Origin: an uncultured Verrucomicrobiales bacterium
GTDB lineage: Bacteria > Verrucomicrobiota > Verrucomicrobiia > Verrucomicrobiales > Akkermansiaceae
DNA length: 41,692 bases
NCBI GenBank assembly: GCA_937928545.1
Contig: CALGJQ010000016.1
Coordinates: 1-41,692 of the forward strand
Direction: 5' to 3'
Below the pieces are notes generated by a model. It saw nothing but the letters and a program-made list of their open reading frames with translations, ran no database searches and had not been told where the DNA came from. Made by a program: the position numbers and the translations under genes. Of the stretch, positions 25,866 to 35,252 are shown piece by piece (within the stretch, counting starts at the first letter, position 1; each line of letters starts with the position of its first letter).

Positions 25866-26041
25866 GAAAACTTTAATTTGGCGAGGGCTAAATCGCAAGA
25901 ATTGACCAAATTTCCGGGCCAAAGTTGCCTCGTAGCGAATCGCGAGGCTCCCTCATCATCGCTGGAATCAAAAAATCCCCGGATCAGCCTCACCTTTCGA
26001 CAGATAAAGACGCCCAGGGATCTGTGATTCGCTTCCGTTCT

Positions 26042-29000
26042 CTACTTTTCAAGCGGAACAGCACGGAAGGCGACTTCATCGAGGCCAATCGAGTTCCCTC
26101 CTTGGCTTCTCGCATTAAGACGAATCGTCGCTTTCTTCCCTGCTCCAAGCTCAAAGGCCGGAAGCTCGATCAAGTGAGGCGTGTGAGCTCTGTTTGCAGC
26201 TGGCAGGAAGCCCTGCAGGGAAGGCTCCTTTGGAAAGCCCTCGCCGGCATCGATCAGAAGCCTAAAGGAACCAAGCCCACGGTTACTCATCTTTTTCTGA
26301 GTGTAGTTCCAAAGCACCAGATCAGTAACCGAGACCGGAGCAGTCCCAGGATTGGAAATCACAAAAGTGAACGAGCCATTTTTCTCGCCTCCCTTTTCAC
26401 CGCTGGGGGCATTCGAAAACTGAATCTTACCATCGTATCCTTTGGCATGTTTCGTCTTACGAACGGTCTTGTCAGTGAGACTCGCAACGTCAACCGAGAG
26501 GCCAGAACCGTTGATGATATTGTCAGCATTCGAACCATAGGTCGCAGGGACATTCGCTGAAACTGACTCAGGGCTCATGTAGATCGCCTTGGGATTTTCA
26601 GCGCGCATCGGGTGCTCTTTCAAGAGGACGTCGGGATTGTAGAATCCCTCCTGCCCTTTCGTTTCAGCGCGCACTTCTTTGACAAAATCAGAGGAGATCT
26701 CCGAAGCAACATTGCCCCAGCTTGAACGCACGTAGGTCAGCACCGCAGCCATTTCATCGTCCTTATACATGGCACCTAGAGCCGTCATGGGCGGAACTCC
26801 CTTCGCAGGGTCATACTCGACCCCTTTTACGGTAATCTTTCCCCAAAGCCCATGAAGCGCGAGCTTCGTCAAACGAGCGGGATCCCCCGTGACCCATTCA
26901 CTCTGATTGAGAGGCGGATAGATTTTAGGAATCCCCACGCCCGTCGCTTGGTGACAAGTCGAACACGAACCCTCGCGAGCATAAATCTCGGCACCATGAT
27001 TGTATTTCTTTTTGAAAACCTTGTCGGCATTCAAACGATGAGACAGAGCACCACTAATGGGTGCCTTCGGCTTCGGTGGCAGCACCGGCAACTTACTCGC
27101 TAACATCAAATCCAGATCAGGAATGGACTCCTTTTTGACCTCTCCACTTTCTAAGAGGGCGCTGACGTGAGGGTTTAGAAGGAGGATCGCTGAGTTTAGC
27201 GAATTACGGATCCACTTGTCATTCTTAGCACCATGAGCCGCAACAGCGAGAAGGATACGGGCACCCTTTTCACCACCGAGCCAAGACCCGGCAGAGAGAG
27301 CTTCGAGACGCACTCGCAGGTGCTCGTCATTCGCGGCATTGAGAAAGTATTGCTCAGGCTGATCGAGGATATGGAGACAATGCCGGACCACGCGCACCGC
27401 CGCAGAACGGACCCGATGATCCTTTGCGCCAAGGCACTTTTTCAAGAGATCAACATCCGGCTTTTGCTGTCCCCAAGTCGCCCAGAGAGCTTCGAGAACG
27501 AGACGTTCGTCGGAGGCATTTTGGGAAGCAAAATCCTTCGCCGCAGCAAGCACCTCATCAGCCTTACGGCCACGAAGTTCAAGATGAGAACGCCTCCGCG
27601 TATTCAGCTCGGGAAGCTTCATGTTCTCAAAAAGAGCCGCAATGCTCGCACCGGAAACCTGAGAAGGCTCCACGAGAGAACGCGATGGGTAGGTGATCCG
27701 ATAGATCCGCCCGTAAACACTATTACGTAAAGGATCACGTGCGTTGTGCTGCATGTGGCCAATCAGGGTATTGTGCCAATCCGTAAAGTAGAGGCTCCCA
27801 TCAGGCGCTAACTCCAAGTCAGCAGGGCGGAAGTTGCCATCCGATGATTGGATCAAATCTTGGCGATGCTTGCCCTTGATTTCTCCGCCATCTTCGACTG
27901 TTTGATACTGCTTGATGCCGAGGAAACCAATCGAGTTGGCGTAGAGGTAATCACCTTGCACTTCATCCGGAAAATGGCGGGAGTGCAAAAACTCAGAACC
28001 TGAGGAAGGGCGAATGTGGTGCTCGTAGTTGAACTTTTCAACATGCGGGATTTCGAACGCGTGAGGAACTTTCACACTGTATCCGAGCATCCAATACTGA
28101 GACCCACCAGAGGCATCATTGAGGAAATTCTGGCCATACTCATCGTGAGCGACTCCCCAAGGATTACTCACATCGCGCTGGAGAACTCGCTCAACTTTCC
28201 ATGACTTGGGATCGAAGCGCCAAGCTCCCCCATCGGCCATCCGTTGAGGCCCCCAAGGAGTCTCAACTTGTGAGTGAAGGAAGCGTCCCTCACACATAAA
28301 AATGCCACCGCCATTATCGACATCGAAGGAAGAAATCGCATGGTGCGTATCGTGGGGATCAAACCCATCGAGGAGATACTCCTTGGTGTCGGCACGGTCA
28401 TCGCCATCCAAATCTTTATGAAGAGTAAGGTAAGGCTCCTCTGAAATGTAAACTCCTTCCGGAGCGATCTCGAAGCCGATCGGAACATGCAGACCCTCCG
28501 CAAAAACCGTCTCCTTGTCAGCACGACCATCACCATCGGTGTCTTCGTAAATGAGAAGCTTGTCATTGGGCAACGAACCACCCGGCTTGTAGTGCGGGTA
28601 AGAAGGAACGGTAGAAACCCAAAGGCGCCCTTTGTTATCAAACTGCATCTGACAAGGGTTCCCAAGATTCGGGAACTCCTGCTCAGTCGCAAAGACCGAA
28701 ACCTCGTAGCCTTCCGGAAGCGTGAATTTCTTCATCGCTTCTTCTTCCAAAAGGAAGTCTGGGGTTCCGTTTTTCTCAGAGGGTGTATAGTTCGTCTTGA
28801 TCGGAGTGAGCGGACGAGTCCCCGTGTCATCCACCTTCAATGAGGTCGATTTCCCCTGCGCGATGGCCCAGAGATTTTGATCACGGAGAACCGTCATTTG
28901 ACGAATTTTCTCAATCTCCTCAGGGTAATTTTCATTTCCGTAGGGAGCCCAGCGCTGACCGTATGCGTGAACGCCATTGAGCATGCGATAGTCATTTCTC

Positions 29001-29968
29001 CAGAACCACGACTTATCGTAGATCGCCTTACGAAGAAGCCCCCCGTCCTTCTCGACGGTCGCATCTTTGCCAAAGATTCCCTTCATCAGAAGAGGAGCCA
29101 TCTTAGCATAGCCTTCTCCGGAAAGGTGCACTCCATTGATCGTTAATTTCCCCTCAGCCGCCGCAAACCACTCGCGACTTGGAGTGAAGAGATCGAGCAC
29201 TCCCACTCCTTTTGCTTGGGCCACTTCGGTGACCACCGCCGCATACTGACCGAGAAGTTCCGTCCGCTCCTTCGCATCAGGAAGAAGGTAAGATGGGTGT
29301 TGCTCCATCGCAATTGGAGTCGCCAGCACGAGGCGTGGAGCCTTACCACTTCCATCATAAGAACGAGTTAGGGTATGATCCACAAATGCCGAGAGCTCCC
29401 CACGAAAATTCTCAATTCCTGCCGCACCATCGAAGGACTCATTGAAGCCAAAGAAAGCGACGATGGTCGAGGCGTCGATAATCTTAAGCCACTCATCTGG
29501 CATCGGGTAATGCCCCTTACCATTGTGCTTGTTGATCTCAGGACGATACTTCTTAGCATCCGGAAAGGCCCAAGGATTTGGCTGACCGGACTCAGGCCGG
29601 AAACTCGGAGTATGACCGGGGAATCCCATATTACGGAAGGTAATCTCAGAAGTGGGGAACTGGTTGTGCAAGAGAGTTTCGAAATACCCAAAATGCTCCA
29701 TGCGCTCAGCCAATGAGTTTCCAAGGAAGACAATCGTCTCACCTTTCTTCGGAGTCAGAGGAAGAACGGTCTTTTCAACAGCTCCCTCGATCTCAACTGC
29801 TTGAGGAAACTTCGGCCGAGTTCGGTTTTTCTGCTGTTCTTCGACCGATGTCTCCGTCGTATTGATTTTTGGGCCGGGGAGGTTTTCGGCCTGAGCGATC
29901 AGTGGGAGCATCACGCTCGAAAGAGAGCACAAAAACTTCCGAGATTGGTTTGAAAATAGAGAAATCAT
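26042..29968 (-). CDS. PVC-type multidomain c-type cytochrome: SGNH hydrolase, beta-propeller dehydrogenase, HEAT repeats, heme domain
   Basis: This 1308-residue periplasmic protein has a signal peptide (about 1-27) followed by an SGNH/GDSL-like hydrolase domain (about 78-300). That domain shows FLGNSLAE (nucleophile Ser), FFGFNES and NGVHLSGEGY (His). The TIGR02604 putative membrane-bound dehydrogenase beta-propeller follows (about 410-770), with Asp-rich turns such as DTDGDGRAD and DLDGDDRAD that may bind calcium. Next come HEAT-like helices (about 800-950) and a cytochrome c domain with CSTCH (Cys1002, Cys1005, His1006). A C-terminal beta domain of about 110 residues ends the protein. The layout matches the PVC heme-binding family with an added esterase domain. 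It presumably oxidises a sugar or related compound and passes electrons to heme. It is divergent from the DUF1592 gene. Confidence 0.88.
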   Translation of the reverse strand: MISLFSNQSRKFLCSLSSVMLPLIAQAENLPGPKINTTETSVEEQQKNRTRPKFPQAVEIEGAVEKTVLPLTPKKGETIVFLGNSLAERMEHFGYFETLLHNQFPTSEITFRNMGFPGHTPSFRPESGQPNPWAFPDAKKYRPEINKHNGKGHYPMPDEWLKIIDASTIVAFFGFNESFDGAAGIENFRGELSAFVDHTLTRSYDGSGKAPRLVLATPIAMEQHPSYLLPDAKERTELLGQYAAVVTEVAQAKGVGVLDLFTPSREWFAAAEGKLTINGVHLSGEGYAKMAPLLMKGIFGKDATVEKDGGLLRKAIYDKSWFWRNDYRMLNGVHAYGQRWAPYGNENYPEEIEKIRQMTVLRDQNLWAIAQGKSTSLKVDDTGTRPLTPIKTNYTPSEKNGTPDFLLEEEAMKKFTLPEGYEVSVFATEQEFPNLGNPCQMQFDNKGRLWVSTVPSYPHYKPGGSLPNDKLLIYEDTDGDGRADKETVFAEGLHVPIGFEIAPEGVYISEEPYLTLHKDLDGDDRADTKEYLLDGFDPHDTHHAISSFDVDNGGGIFMCEGRFLHSQVETPWGPQRMADGGAWRFDPKSWKVERVLQRDVSNPWGVAHDEYGQNFLNDASGGSQYWMLGYSVKVPHAFEIPHVEKFNYEHHIRPSSGSEFLHSRHFPDEVQGDYLYANSIGFLGIKQYQTVEDGGEIKGKHRQDLIQSSDGNFRPADLELAPDGSLYFTDWHNTLIGHMQHNARDPLRNSVYGRIYRITYPSRSLVEPSQVSGASIAALFENMKLPELNTRRRSHLELRGRKADEVLAAAKDFASQNASDERLVLEALWATWGQQKPDVDLLKKCLGAKDHRVRSAAVRVVRHCLHILDQPEQYFLNAANDEHLRVRLEALSAGSWLGGEKGARILLAVAAHGAKNDKWIRNSLNSAILLLNPHVSALLESGEVKKESIPDLDLMLASKLPVLPPKPKAPISGALSHRLNADKVFKKKYNHGAEIYAREGSCSTCHQATGVGIPKIYPPLNQSEWVTGDPARLTKLALHGLWGKITVKGVEYDPAKGVPPMTALGAMYKDDEMAAVLTYVRSSWGNVASEISSDFVKEVRAETKGQEGFYNPDVLLKEHPMRAENPKAIYMSPESVSANVPATYGSNADNIINGSGLSVDVASLTDKTVRKTKHAKGYDGKIQFSNAPSGEKGGEKNGSFTFVISNPGTAPVSVTDLVLWNYTQKKMSNRGLGSFRLLIDAGEGFPKEPSLQGFLPAANRAHTPHLIELPAFELGAGKKATIRLNARSQGGNSIGLDEVAFRAVPLEK

Positions 29969-30212
29969 AAAGCAGGTCTTGATGTACGCGAAGATTGAAT
30001 CTTCACCAGCTCAAACGCTACTCTCAAGCCTATTCTGTCATACAGTTTTTCGACCTCCCCCTGACAACCCAATTTTTCTCGCAAAAAACTCACCACAACT
30101 TGTCACCCAATCGACGAAAGTTGCCGCACATCTGCCTCGTAAACCTTCACGTTACGGGGCATTAGTTCCGGAACTACATCTTCCTCCTTTCACTGCCACT
30201 TCGCCCTCTTCA

Positions 30213-32549
30213 ATGCGTTTCCTTATTCTTTTCATCGCTTTCACGAGCCTTTCCGCCGCCGACCGCCGAAAGGAGCTGGAGCCTTTTTTAGATCAACATT
30301 GCTACGCCTGTCACGATGACCTCGATGCCGAGGGCGATCTCAACCTACTCGATCTCCCCTTCAATCCCTCCAACGAAGCCAATCGCAAGCTTTGGGAAAG
30401 AATCTTCGAACGCGTCGAAAACGGCGAAATGCCTCCTAAAAAGAAAAAACGCCCCGCTCACAAAGACCTCAGCTCCTTTCTCACCACCCTCGAGCCCCCC
30501 CTCATTCAGGCCGACCGCCTCGACCTCCAAAAATCAGGGCGCGTCAACGCCCGCCGCCTCACGGCTCAAGAATACGAAAACTCCCTCCACGACCTCCTCG
30601 GCATCGATATCCCCCTCGCCGACGAACTCACCCCCGAGGCTGAAGACGGCTTCGACACCCATGCCAACTCTCAGCAAATCTCCCACTTCCACCTCAATAA
30701 CTACCTCAAAGTCGGCGACAGTGCTCTCGAAGAAGCTTTCACCCGCGCTCTCAAAGGAGATCAAACCTTCAAAAAGGAATACTCCGCCAAGCAAATCACC
30801 AAGCCAGACCGGGGTAACAACCGCGGACCTCAATTTTGGAAAGGCAAAGCCATCTCATGGGCCGCCCGTATACAATTCGCTGGCCGTATCACCAGCACCC
30901 GTGTTCCCGAAAGCGGCCACTACCGCGTCACCATTCATAATCTCGATGCCGTAAATCCCGGTCCCGATGGATACACTTGGGGAACTCTTCAAACCGGCTC
31001 AGGATATTCGAACGAACCCCTTCTCTTCTCCATGGCCATTGTTGAGGCCACCACCAAGCCCACCACTCACAGCTTCGAAGGATGGATCACAAAAGACCAC
31101 CTCCTCGTTTTCAAACCAAACGAATCCGGCCTCAAAAGCCCGCCCAATCAAGGAGGCGGATTTAAGTATCGCAAAAAAGACTTCGGCAAAATTGGATTAA
31201 CTGGATTCCGCTTCGAAAAAATCACCATCGAACGCATCTACCCAAATGCGAGCCGCAGGCTCGTCCGCACCCTCCTCTTCGGCGATCTAGATCCCAAACA
31301 AATCCAAAGCGGCGGCCCTGATCCACAAGCCACTACCAATCGACTCATCAAACGCTTCGCCTCCCGCGCCTTCCGCCGGCCCCTCGGCCCAAACCAACTC
31401 GCCCCCTATCAAAAACTCGCCGCCACCCAACTCAAAGCGGGCAAGTCCTTCCCCCAAGCTCTCCGCGCCGCATACCACGCTATTCTTTGCTCGCCACACT
31501 TCCTCACCTTCGTCGAAAAGCCCGGCCCGCTCGATGACCACGCCATCGCCACTCGCCTTAGCTTCCTCCTCTGGAAAACCCTCCCCGATGGCCCCCTCCG
31601 CAAACTCGCCGACGCCGGACAACTCCGCCAGCCCAAGAACCTCCACGCCCAAATCTCCCGCCTCCTCGCCGACAAAAAATCCGAACGCTTCATCAAGGAC
31701 TTCACCGACCAATGGCTCGACCTCCGCAACATCGACGCCACCCAACCCGACCCCCGCCGATTCCGCAGCTTCGAACTCCCCCTCCAAGAATCCATGCTTC
31801 TTGAAACCCGCGCCTTCATCACCGAGCTCATCAAAGGCAATCACCCCATCACCCAAATTCTCAAATCCGACTTCGCCCTCCTCAACACCCGACTCCGCGA
31901 TCACTACCGCCTCAAAAATGTCAAAGTCACCCCAGGCGGTGGCCTTCAAAAGGTCCCGCTCGAGCCCCTCCACCGTTCCGGCCTCCTCACCCAAGCCTCC
32001 ATTCTTAAAGTCACCGCCGACGGCTCCGTCTCCTCCCCCGTCCTCCGCGGCGTCTGGATTAATGAACGCATCCTCGGACGTCACATCGCACCGCCCCCGC
32101 CGAACACCCCCGCCATCGAACCAGATATCCGTGGCGCCGTTTCCATCCGCGACCAACTCGCCAAACACACTAAAGCCACCTCCTGCGCCAGCTGCCACTA
32201 TAAGATCGACCCACCCGGCTTCGCCCTCGAAAGCTACGACCCCATCGGGAACTACCGCGCCGCCTACGGAAACAAAAAGAACTCCGCCAAGGTCGATCCC
32301 TCCGGCGTCACCTACGACGGTCAAGAATTCAAAAACTTCCAAGGCTGGCGAAACATCTACTTAAAAAAGGAGAAAGTCCTCGCCCGCGCTTTCGTAGAAC
32401 AAGTTCTGCGCTACGGTTCCGGTGGAGAAATCCGCTTCAGCGATCGCCCTCACCTCGCCGCGATTCTCAAAAAGTCCCAAGCCAAAAACTACGGCCTCCG
32501 CACCTTGATCCTCAACGCTCTCACCAGCCCCACTTTCCTCACCAAATAA
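30213..32549 (+). CDS. DUF1592/DUF1588/DUF1585 protein with N-terminal c-type heme site
   Basis: This 778-residue exported protein starts at the ATG at 30213, where a signal peptide begins (MRFLILFIAFTSLSAA). The frame is open back to 29979, but the extra 78 residues look non-coding. A planctomycete-type cytochrome motif CYACH is at Cys30-His34, followed by DUF1587-like (RLTAQEYENSLHDLLG), DUF1592, DUF1588 and DUF1585 regions in family order. A second CxxCH, SCASCHYKIDPPGFALE, lies in the C-terminal region (Cys658-His662). These proteins are always paired with DUF1552 partners, as here 12 bases downstream. Their exact reaction is unknown; a periplasmic oxidation is assumed from the heme motifs. 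Confidence 0.9.
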   Translation: MRFLILFIAFTSLSAADRRKELEPFLDQHCYACHDDLDAEGDLNLLDLPFNPSNEANRKLWERIFERVENGEMPPKKKKRPAHKDLSSFLTTLEPPLIQADRLDLQKSGRVNARRLTAQEYENSLHDLLGIDIPLADELTPEAEDGFDTHANSQQISHFHLNNYLKVGDSALEEAFTRALKGDQTFKKEYSAKQITKPDRGNNRGPQFWKGKAISWAARIQFAGRITSTRVPESGHYRVTIHNLDAVNPGPDGYTWGTLQTGSGYSNEPLLFSMAIVEATTKPTTHSFEGWITKDHLLVFKPNESGLKSPPNQGGGFKYRKKDFGKIGLTGFRFEKITIERIYPNASRRLVRTLLFGDLDPKQIQSGGPDPQATTNRLIKRFASRAFRRPLGPNQLAPYQKLAATQLKAGKSFPQALRAAYHAILCSPHFLTFVEKPGPLDDHAIATRLSFLLWKTLPDGPLRKLADAGQLRQPKNLHAQISRLLADKKSERFIKDFTDQWLDLRNIDATQPDPRRFRSFELPLQESMLLETRAFITELIKGNHPITQILKSDFALLNTRLRDHYRLKNVKVTPGGGLQKVPLEPLHRSGLLTQASILKVTADGSVSSPVLRGVWINERILGRHIAPPPPNTPAIEPDIRGAVSIRDQLAKHTKATSCASCHYKIDPPGFALESYDPIGNYRAAYGNKKNSAKVDPSGVTYDGQEFKNFQGWRNIYLKKEKVLARAFVEQVLRYGSGGEIRFSDRPHLAAILKKSQAKNYGLRTLILNALTSPTFLTK

Positions 32550-32561
32550 ACTCCTCCTGAC

Positions 32562-33809
32562 ATGTACATCTCCACCCGCAAGTCTCTCCCCCGCCGCACC
32601 GTCCTCAAACAAGCCGGCATCGCCCTCGGCTTGCCCCTGCTCGACGCCATGTCCCCCGCCTTCGCCGCGTCCCCCACCACAAATCCCAAACGCTTCGTCG
32701 GCGTCTCTCTTTCCCTCGGACTGCACAACCCCTACCTCGTCCCCAAGGACAAAGGCCACTCCTACACCCCATCTCCCTACCTCAAATCTCTCCAAGACAT
32801 CCGCGACAAATTCACAGTCGTCTCCGGCACTTCCCACCCCGGCGTCCAAGGCGGTCACACCGCCGAGGCCTCCATCTTCTCAGCCTGTCCCATGGGTCGC
32901 GGCTCCAATACCAAAAACTCCATCTCGGTCGATCAGCTCATGGCCAAGCACCTCGGAGACCAAACCCGTTTTCCCTCCCTCGTTCTCAACACCGGGAACA
33001 ACAGCTCCCCCTCCTACTCCGAAAACGGAGCGATGATCCCCGCGATCAAAGACCCGCGCAAACTCTTCGCCACCCTCTTCGTCGAAGACAGCCCGCAGGC
33101 AAAAAAACAACAATCCGAAATCGCCCGCAGCGGAAAATCCATCATGGACATCGTCCGTGCCGAAAGCAAAGCGCTCGAACGCCAAGTCGGCCCCGGCGAC
33201 CGCGAAAAACTCGACGAATGGTTCACCTCCGTTCGCGAACTCGAGCTCCGCCTTCAAGCCAATGAAGCCTGGATCAACAAGGCGAAACCCAAGGGCATCA
33301 AAATGCCCGCCGCTCCCGATCGTAACAGCGCGCCCGACATCAATCGCGCCTTCCTCGACACCGTCTTCCTCGCCCTCCAAACCGATTCCACCCGCTTCGT
33401 CACCCTCCACTGCACCGGCAATTCCGTCCGCGCGCTCGAAGGCGTCGAAGAATCCTACCACTCCCTCTCCCACCACGGACAAAGCTCCGAAAAACTCGAC
33501 CAGCTCGCCGTCGTCGAACAAGCCACCATCGACGGCTGGGCCAACTTCCTCCGCAAGCTCGAAGGCGCCAAACTCCTCGACGAAACCATGGTCCTCCTCA
33601 CCTCGAATCTCGGTAACGCCTCCTCCCACAACAACCGCAACATGCCCGTCCTCTTCGGCGGCGGCGGCTACAAGCACGGCCAACACCTCGCCTTCAGCAC
33701 CACCGACAACTACCCCCTCCCCAACCTCTACCTCTCCGCCCTCCAAAACCTCGGCATGGAAGCAGAACAATTCGCCACCTCGTCCTCGACCATGACCGGG
33801 CTGGTCTAA
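32562..33809 (+). CDS. DUF1552 protein, Tat-exported
   Basis: This 415-residue protein has a twin-arginine signal (LPRRTVLKQAGIALGLPLLDA, arginines about residues 11-12, cut near AFAA), so it is exported folded, possibly with a cofactor. The body is the DUF1552 family, in the alkaline-phosphatase/sulfatase-like superfamily with DUF1501. Visible landmarks are SGTSHPGVQGGHTAEASIFS and SYHSLSHHGQ, which are His-rich and may bind metal. It lies 12 bases after the DUF1592 gene and forms the standard pair. It ends six bases before the convergent gene at 33816, with no terminator between. Confidence 0.9.
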   Translation: MYISTRKSLPRRTVLKQAGIALGLPLLDAMSPAFAASPTTNPKRFVGVSLSLGLHNPYLVPKDKGHSYTPSPYLKSLQDIRDKFTVVSGTSHPGVQGGHTAEASIFSACPMGRGSNTKNSISVDQLMAKHLGDQTRFPSLVLNTGNNSSPSYSENGAMIPAIKDPRKLFATLFVEDSPQAKKQQSEIARSGKSIMDIVRAESKALERQVGPGDREKLDEWFTSVRELELRLQANEAWINKAKPKGIKMPAAPDRNSAPDINRAFLDTVFLALQTDSTRFVTLHCTGNSVRALEGVEESYHSLSHHGQSSEKLDQLAVVEQATIDGWANFLRKLEGAKLLDETMVLLTSNLGNASSHNNRNMPVLFGGGGYKHGQHLAFSTTDNYPLPNLYLSALQNLGMEAEQFATSSSTMTGLV

Positions 33810-33815
33810 ATCGAC

Positions 33816-35252
33816 CTACTCCGGCACCTCGTTCGCGGTGTAATAAAAGAGGGTGTTCTGAATTGGCACCCAATCCTTCGACTTCACTTTCCTATTTACG
33901 TTCAATTGATAAATACGACCTCGGCTGAAGTCTTCCAAGGAAACCGCGTAACTCCGATCCCCCGTTTTCGTCAAAGCGCTGATCGTATTCTTTTGCTTAT
34001 CTTCCGGCTCAGATCCGAAGGTCCAGCGGGGTTGATAAATGAAGGACTGAAAGCTGAGATCCTCCTTCTTAAGCCTCCGAGCGAGGTCTTGACTGAAGGT
34101 GATTTCGAAACCGTTCGATAAGATCTTCAAAGTTAGAATATCGAAAGGCATCTCCTTCTTCTTCGGCGTAATCCGCTGCAGCCCTTCTTTCTTCTGCCCC
34201 AGGTAGATCTGCTGACCATCTGGGCTAAAGCGAATGCGATGACTCCCGCTCCGCAGATCCTTGCTCTTCAAAAAGTGGGTGCAAGCTCCCTGATAAACCC
34301 CATTCACCTTCTCCAACATGATCCTCGTAATTCGCTGACCATCGCCATCCGGCAAAAGCATTTGCCCCGGAAAGTGCGGGAAATTTTTCGGAATCTCGCA
34401 AGGCTCCCCCGCCGCACCATTCATCTCCTCATAAGGCATCTGCACCGCTGGCAAAGTACGATGTTTATTGTACGTTGCGAGATCACTCCGATACGCATCC
34501 TGTGGTTCCCGCTCCTTTGGCCATCGCGTATCCCACACCAGAGAACTCGGGTGCCCATAAAACTTCCCTTTCTGAAGATGATAAAGCGGGGTCACCGCTC
34601 TCCAGTCACCGCGCTGATCACTCGCCCACAAGTCCCCTGCTGAATCCCGGTGAATTCCATCGGCCACGCGAAATCCATAGCAAAAAGGCGTTAAGCTCCC
34701 CCCTTGATCACAGTGAAGCACGCAACCTCGCCACTTCACCGCCGCAAAACTCCGCCCCTGTCTCCCCACTCTGGAAAACTCCCCCAAGGTATGCTCCGAA
34801 GTTGGCTCATTGTCCGATGCCGCTCCCAAAGCGAGGTAGTATCCCCCCTCCCCATCATCCGTGATCGTGCTCGCCTCCTGAGAGTTCCCCGAAAGCCCCC
34901 AACCAGAAGCGAAGACTCGATACTCATCCGCCCTGCCATCTTGATCACGATCCGTCGCCTCGGTGAACTCAGCCATCTGGCTCACCCGAACTTGCTCCTG
35001 CGAAAGAGCATCAATCCCGGAAGCATTGTGAAAGCCCGTCGCAAACAACTCCCACTCCCAATCCGCTGCCTTGACCGTCGGAGCCGCCAGCAAAACATCA
35101 CCACGCCGCAGCACCACAAACAAGCTGCCATCCGGCGCAAAATCCATCGCTCCAACTTCCCCCGGCACTCCTTCGGGAAAAGGAATGTCGACGATCGAAT
35201 AGGGCGCCGCAAAAAGCGGTGCCACACACAGGGAGAAGAGAAGAGCTTTCAT
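33816..35252 (-). CDS. Periplasmic glucose/sorbosone dehydrogenase-like beta-propeller
   Basis: This 478-residue protein has a signal peptide (about 1-15, ending LFAAP) and a six-bladed propeller body of the sorbosone dehydrogenase/PQQ-like type. Examples are GAMDFAPDGSLFVVLRRGDV, the Asp-rich loop DRDQDGRADEYRVFASG, and DGIHRDSAGDLWASDQRGDW. A C-terminal domain of about 100 residues of Ig-like character follows. PQQ binding cannot be confirmed from sequence alone. It overlaps the upstream cytochrome c gene by four bases, so electron transfer from this propeller to that heme is a reasonable inference. It is the last gene of the isomerase-cytochrome-dehydrogenase operon. Confidence 0.82.
   Translation of the reverse strand: MKALLFSLCVAPLFAAPYSIVDIPFPEGVPGEVGAMDFAPDGSLFVVLRRGDVLLAAPTVKAADWEWELFATGFHNASGIDALSQEQVRVSQMAEFTEATDRDQDGRADEYRVFASGWGLSGNSQEASTITDDGEGGYYLALGAASDNEPTSEHTLGEFSRVGRQGRSFAAVKWRGCVLHCDQGGSLTPFCYGFRVADGIHRDSAGDLWASDQRGDWRAVTPLYHLQKGKFYGHPSSLVWDTRWPKEREPQDAYRSDLATYNKHRTLPAVQMPYEEMNGAAGEPCEIPKNFPHFPGQMLLPDGDGQRITRIMLEKVNGVYQGACTHFLKSKDLRSGSHRIRFSPDGQQIYLGQKKEGLQRITPKKKEMPFDILTLKILSNGFEITFSQDLARRLKKEDLSFQSFIYQPRWTFGSEPEDKQKNTISALTKTGDRSYAVSLEDFSRGRIYQLNVNRKVKSKDWVPIQNTLFYYTANEVPE

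Noticed and set aside
29979..30212. Extension of the DUF1592 protein by 78 residues
   Set aside because: The segment has no signal peptide or domain character and covers the divergent promoter region; a clear signal peptide starts at 30213.
31287..32342. Long antisense open frame (351 codons) opposite the DUF1592 gene
   Set aside because: Same cause: low-complexity acidic, Gly-rich translation with no domain.
32880..33770. Long antisense open frame (296 codons) opposite the DUF1552 gene
   Set aside because: It is a compositional shadow; the DUF1552 frame on the plus strand is unambiguous.
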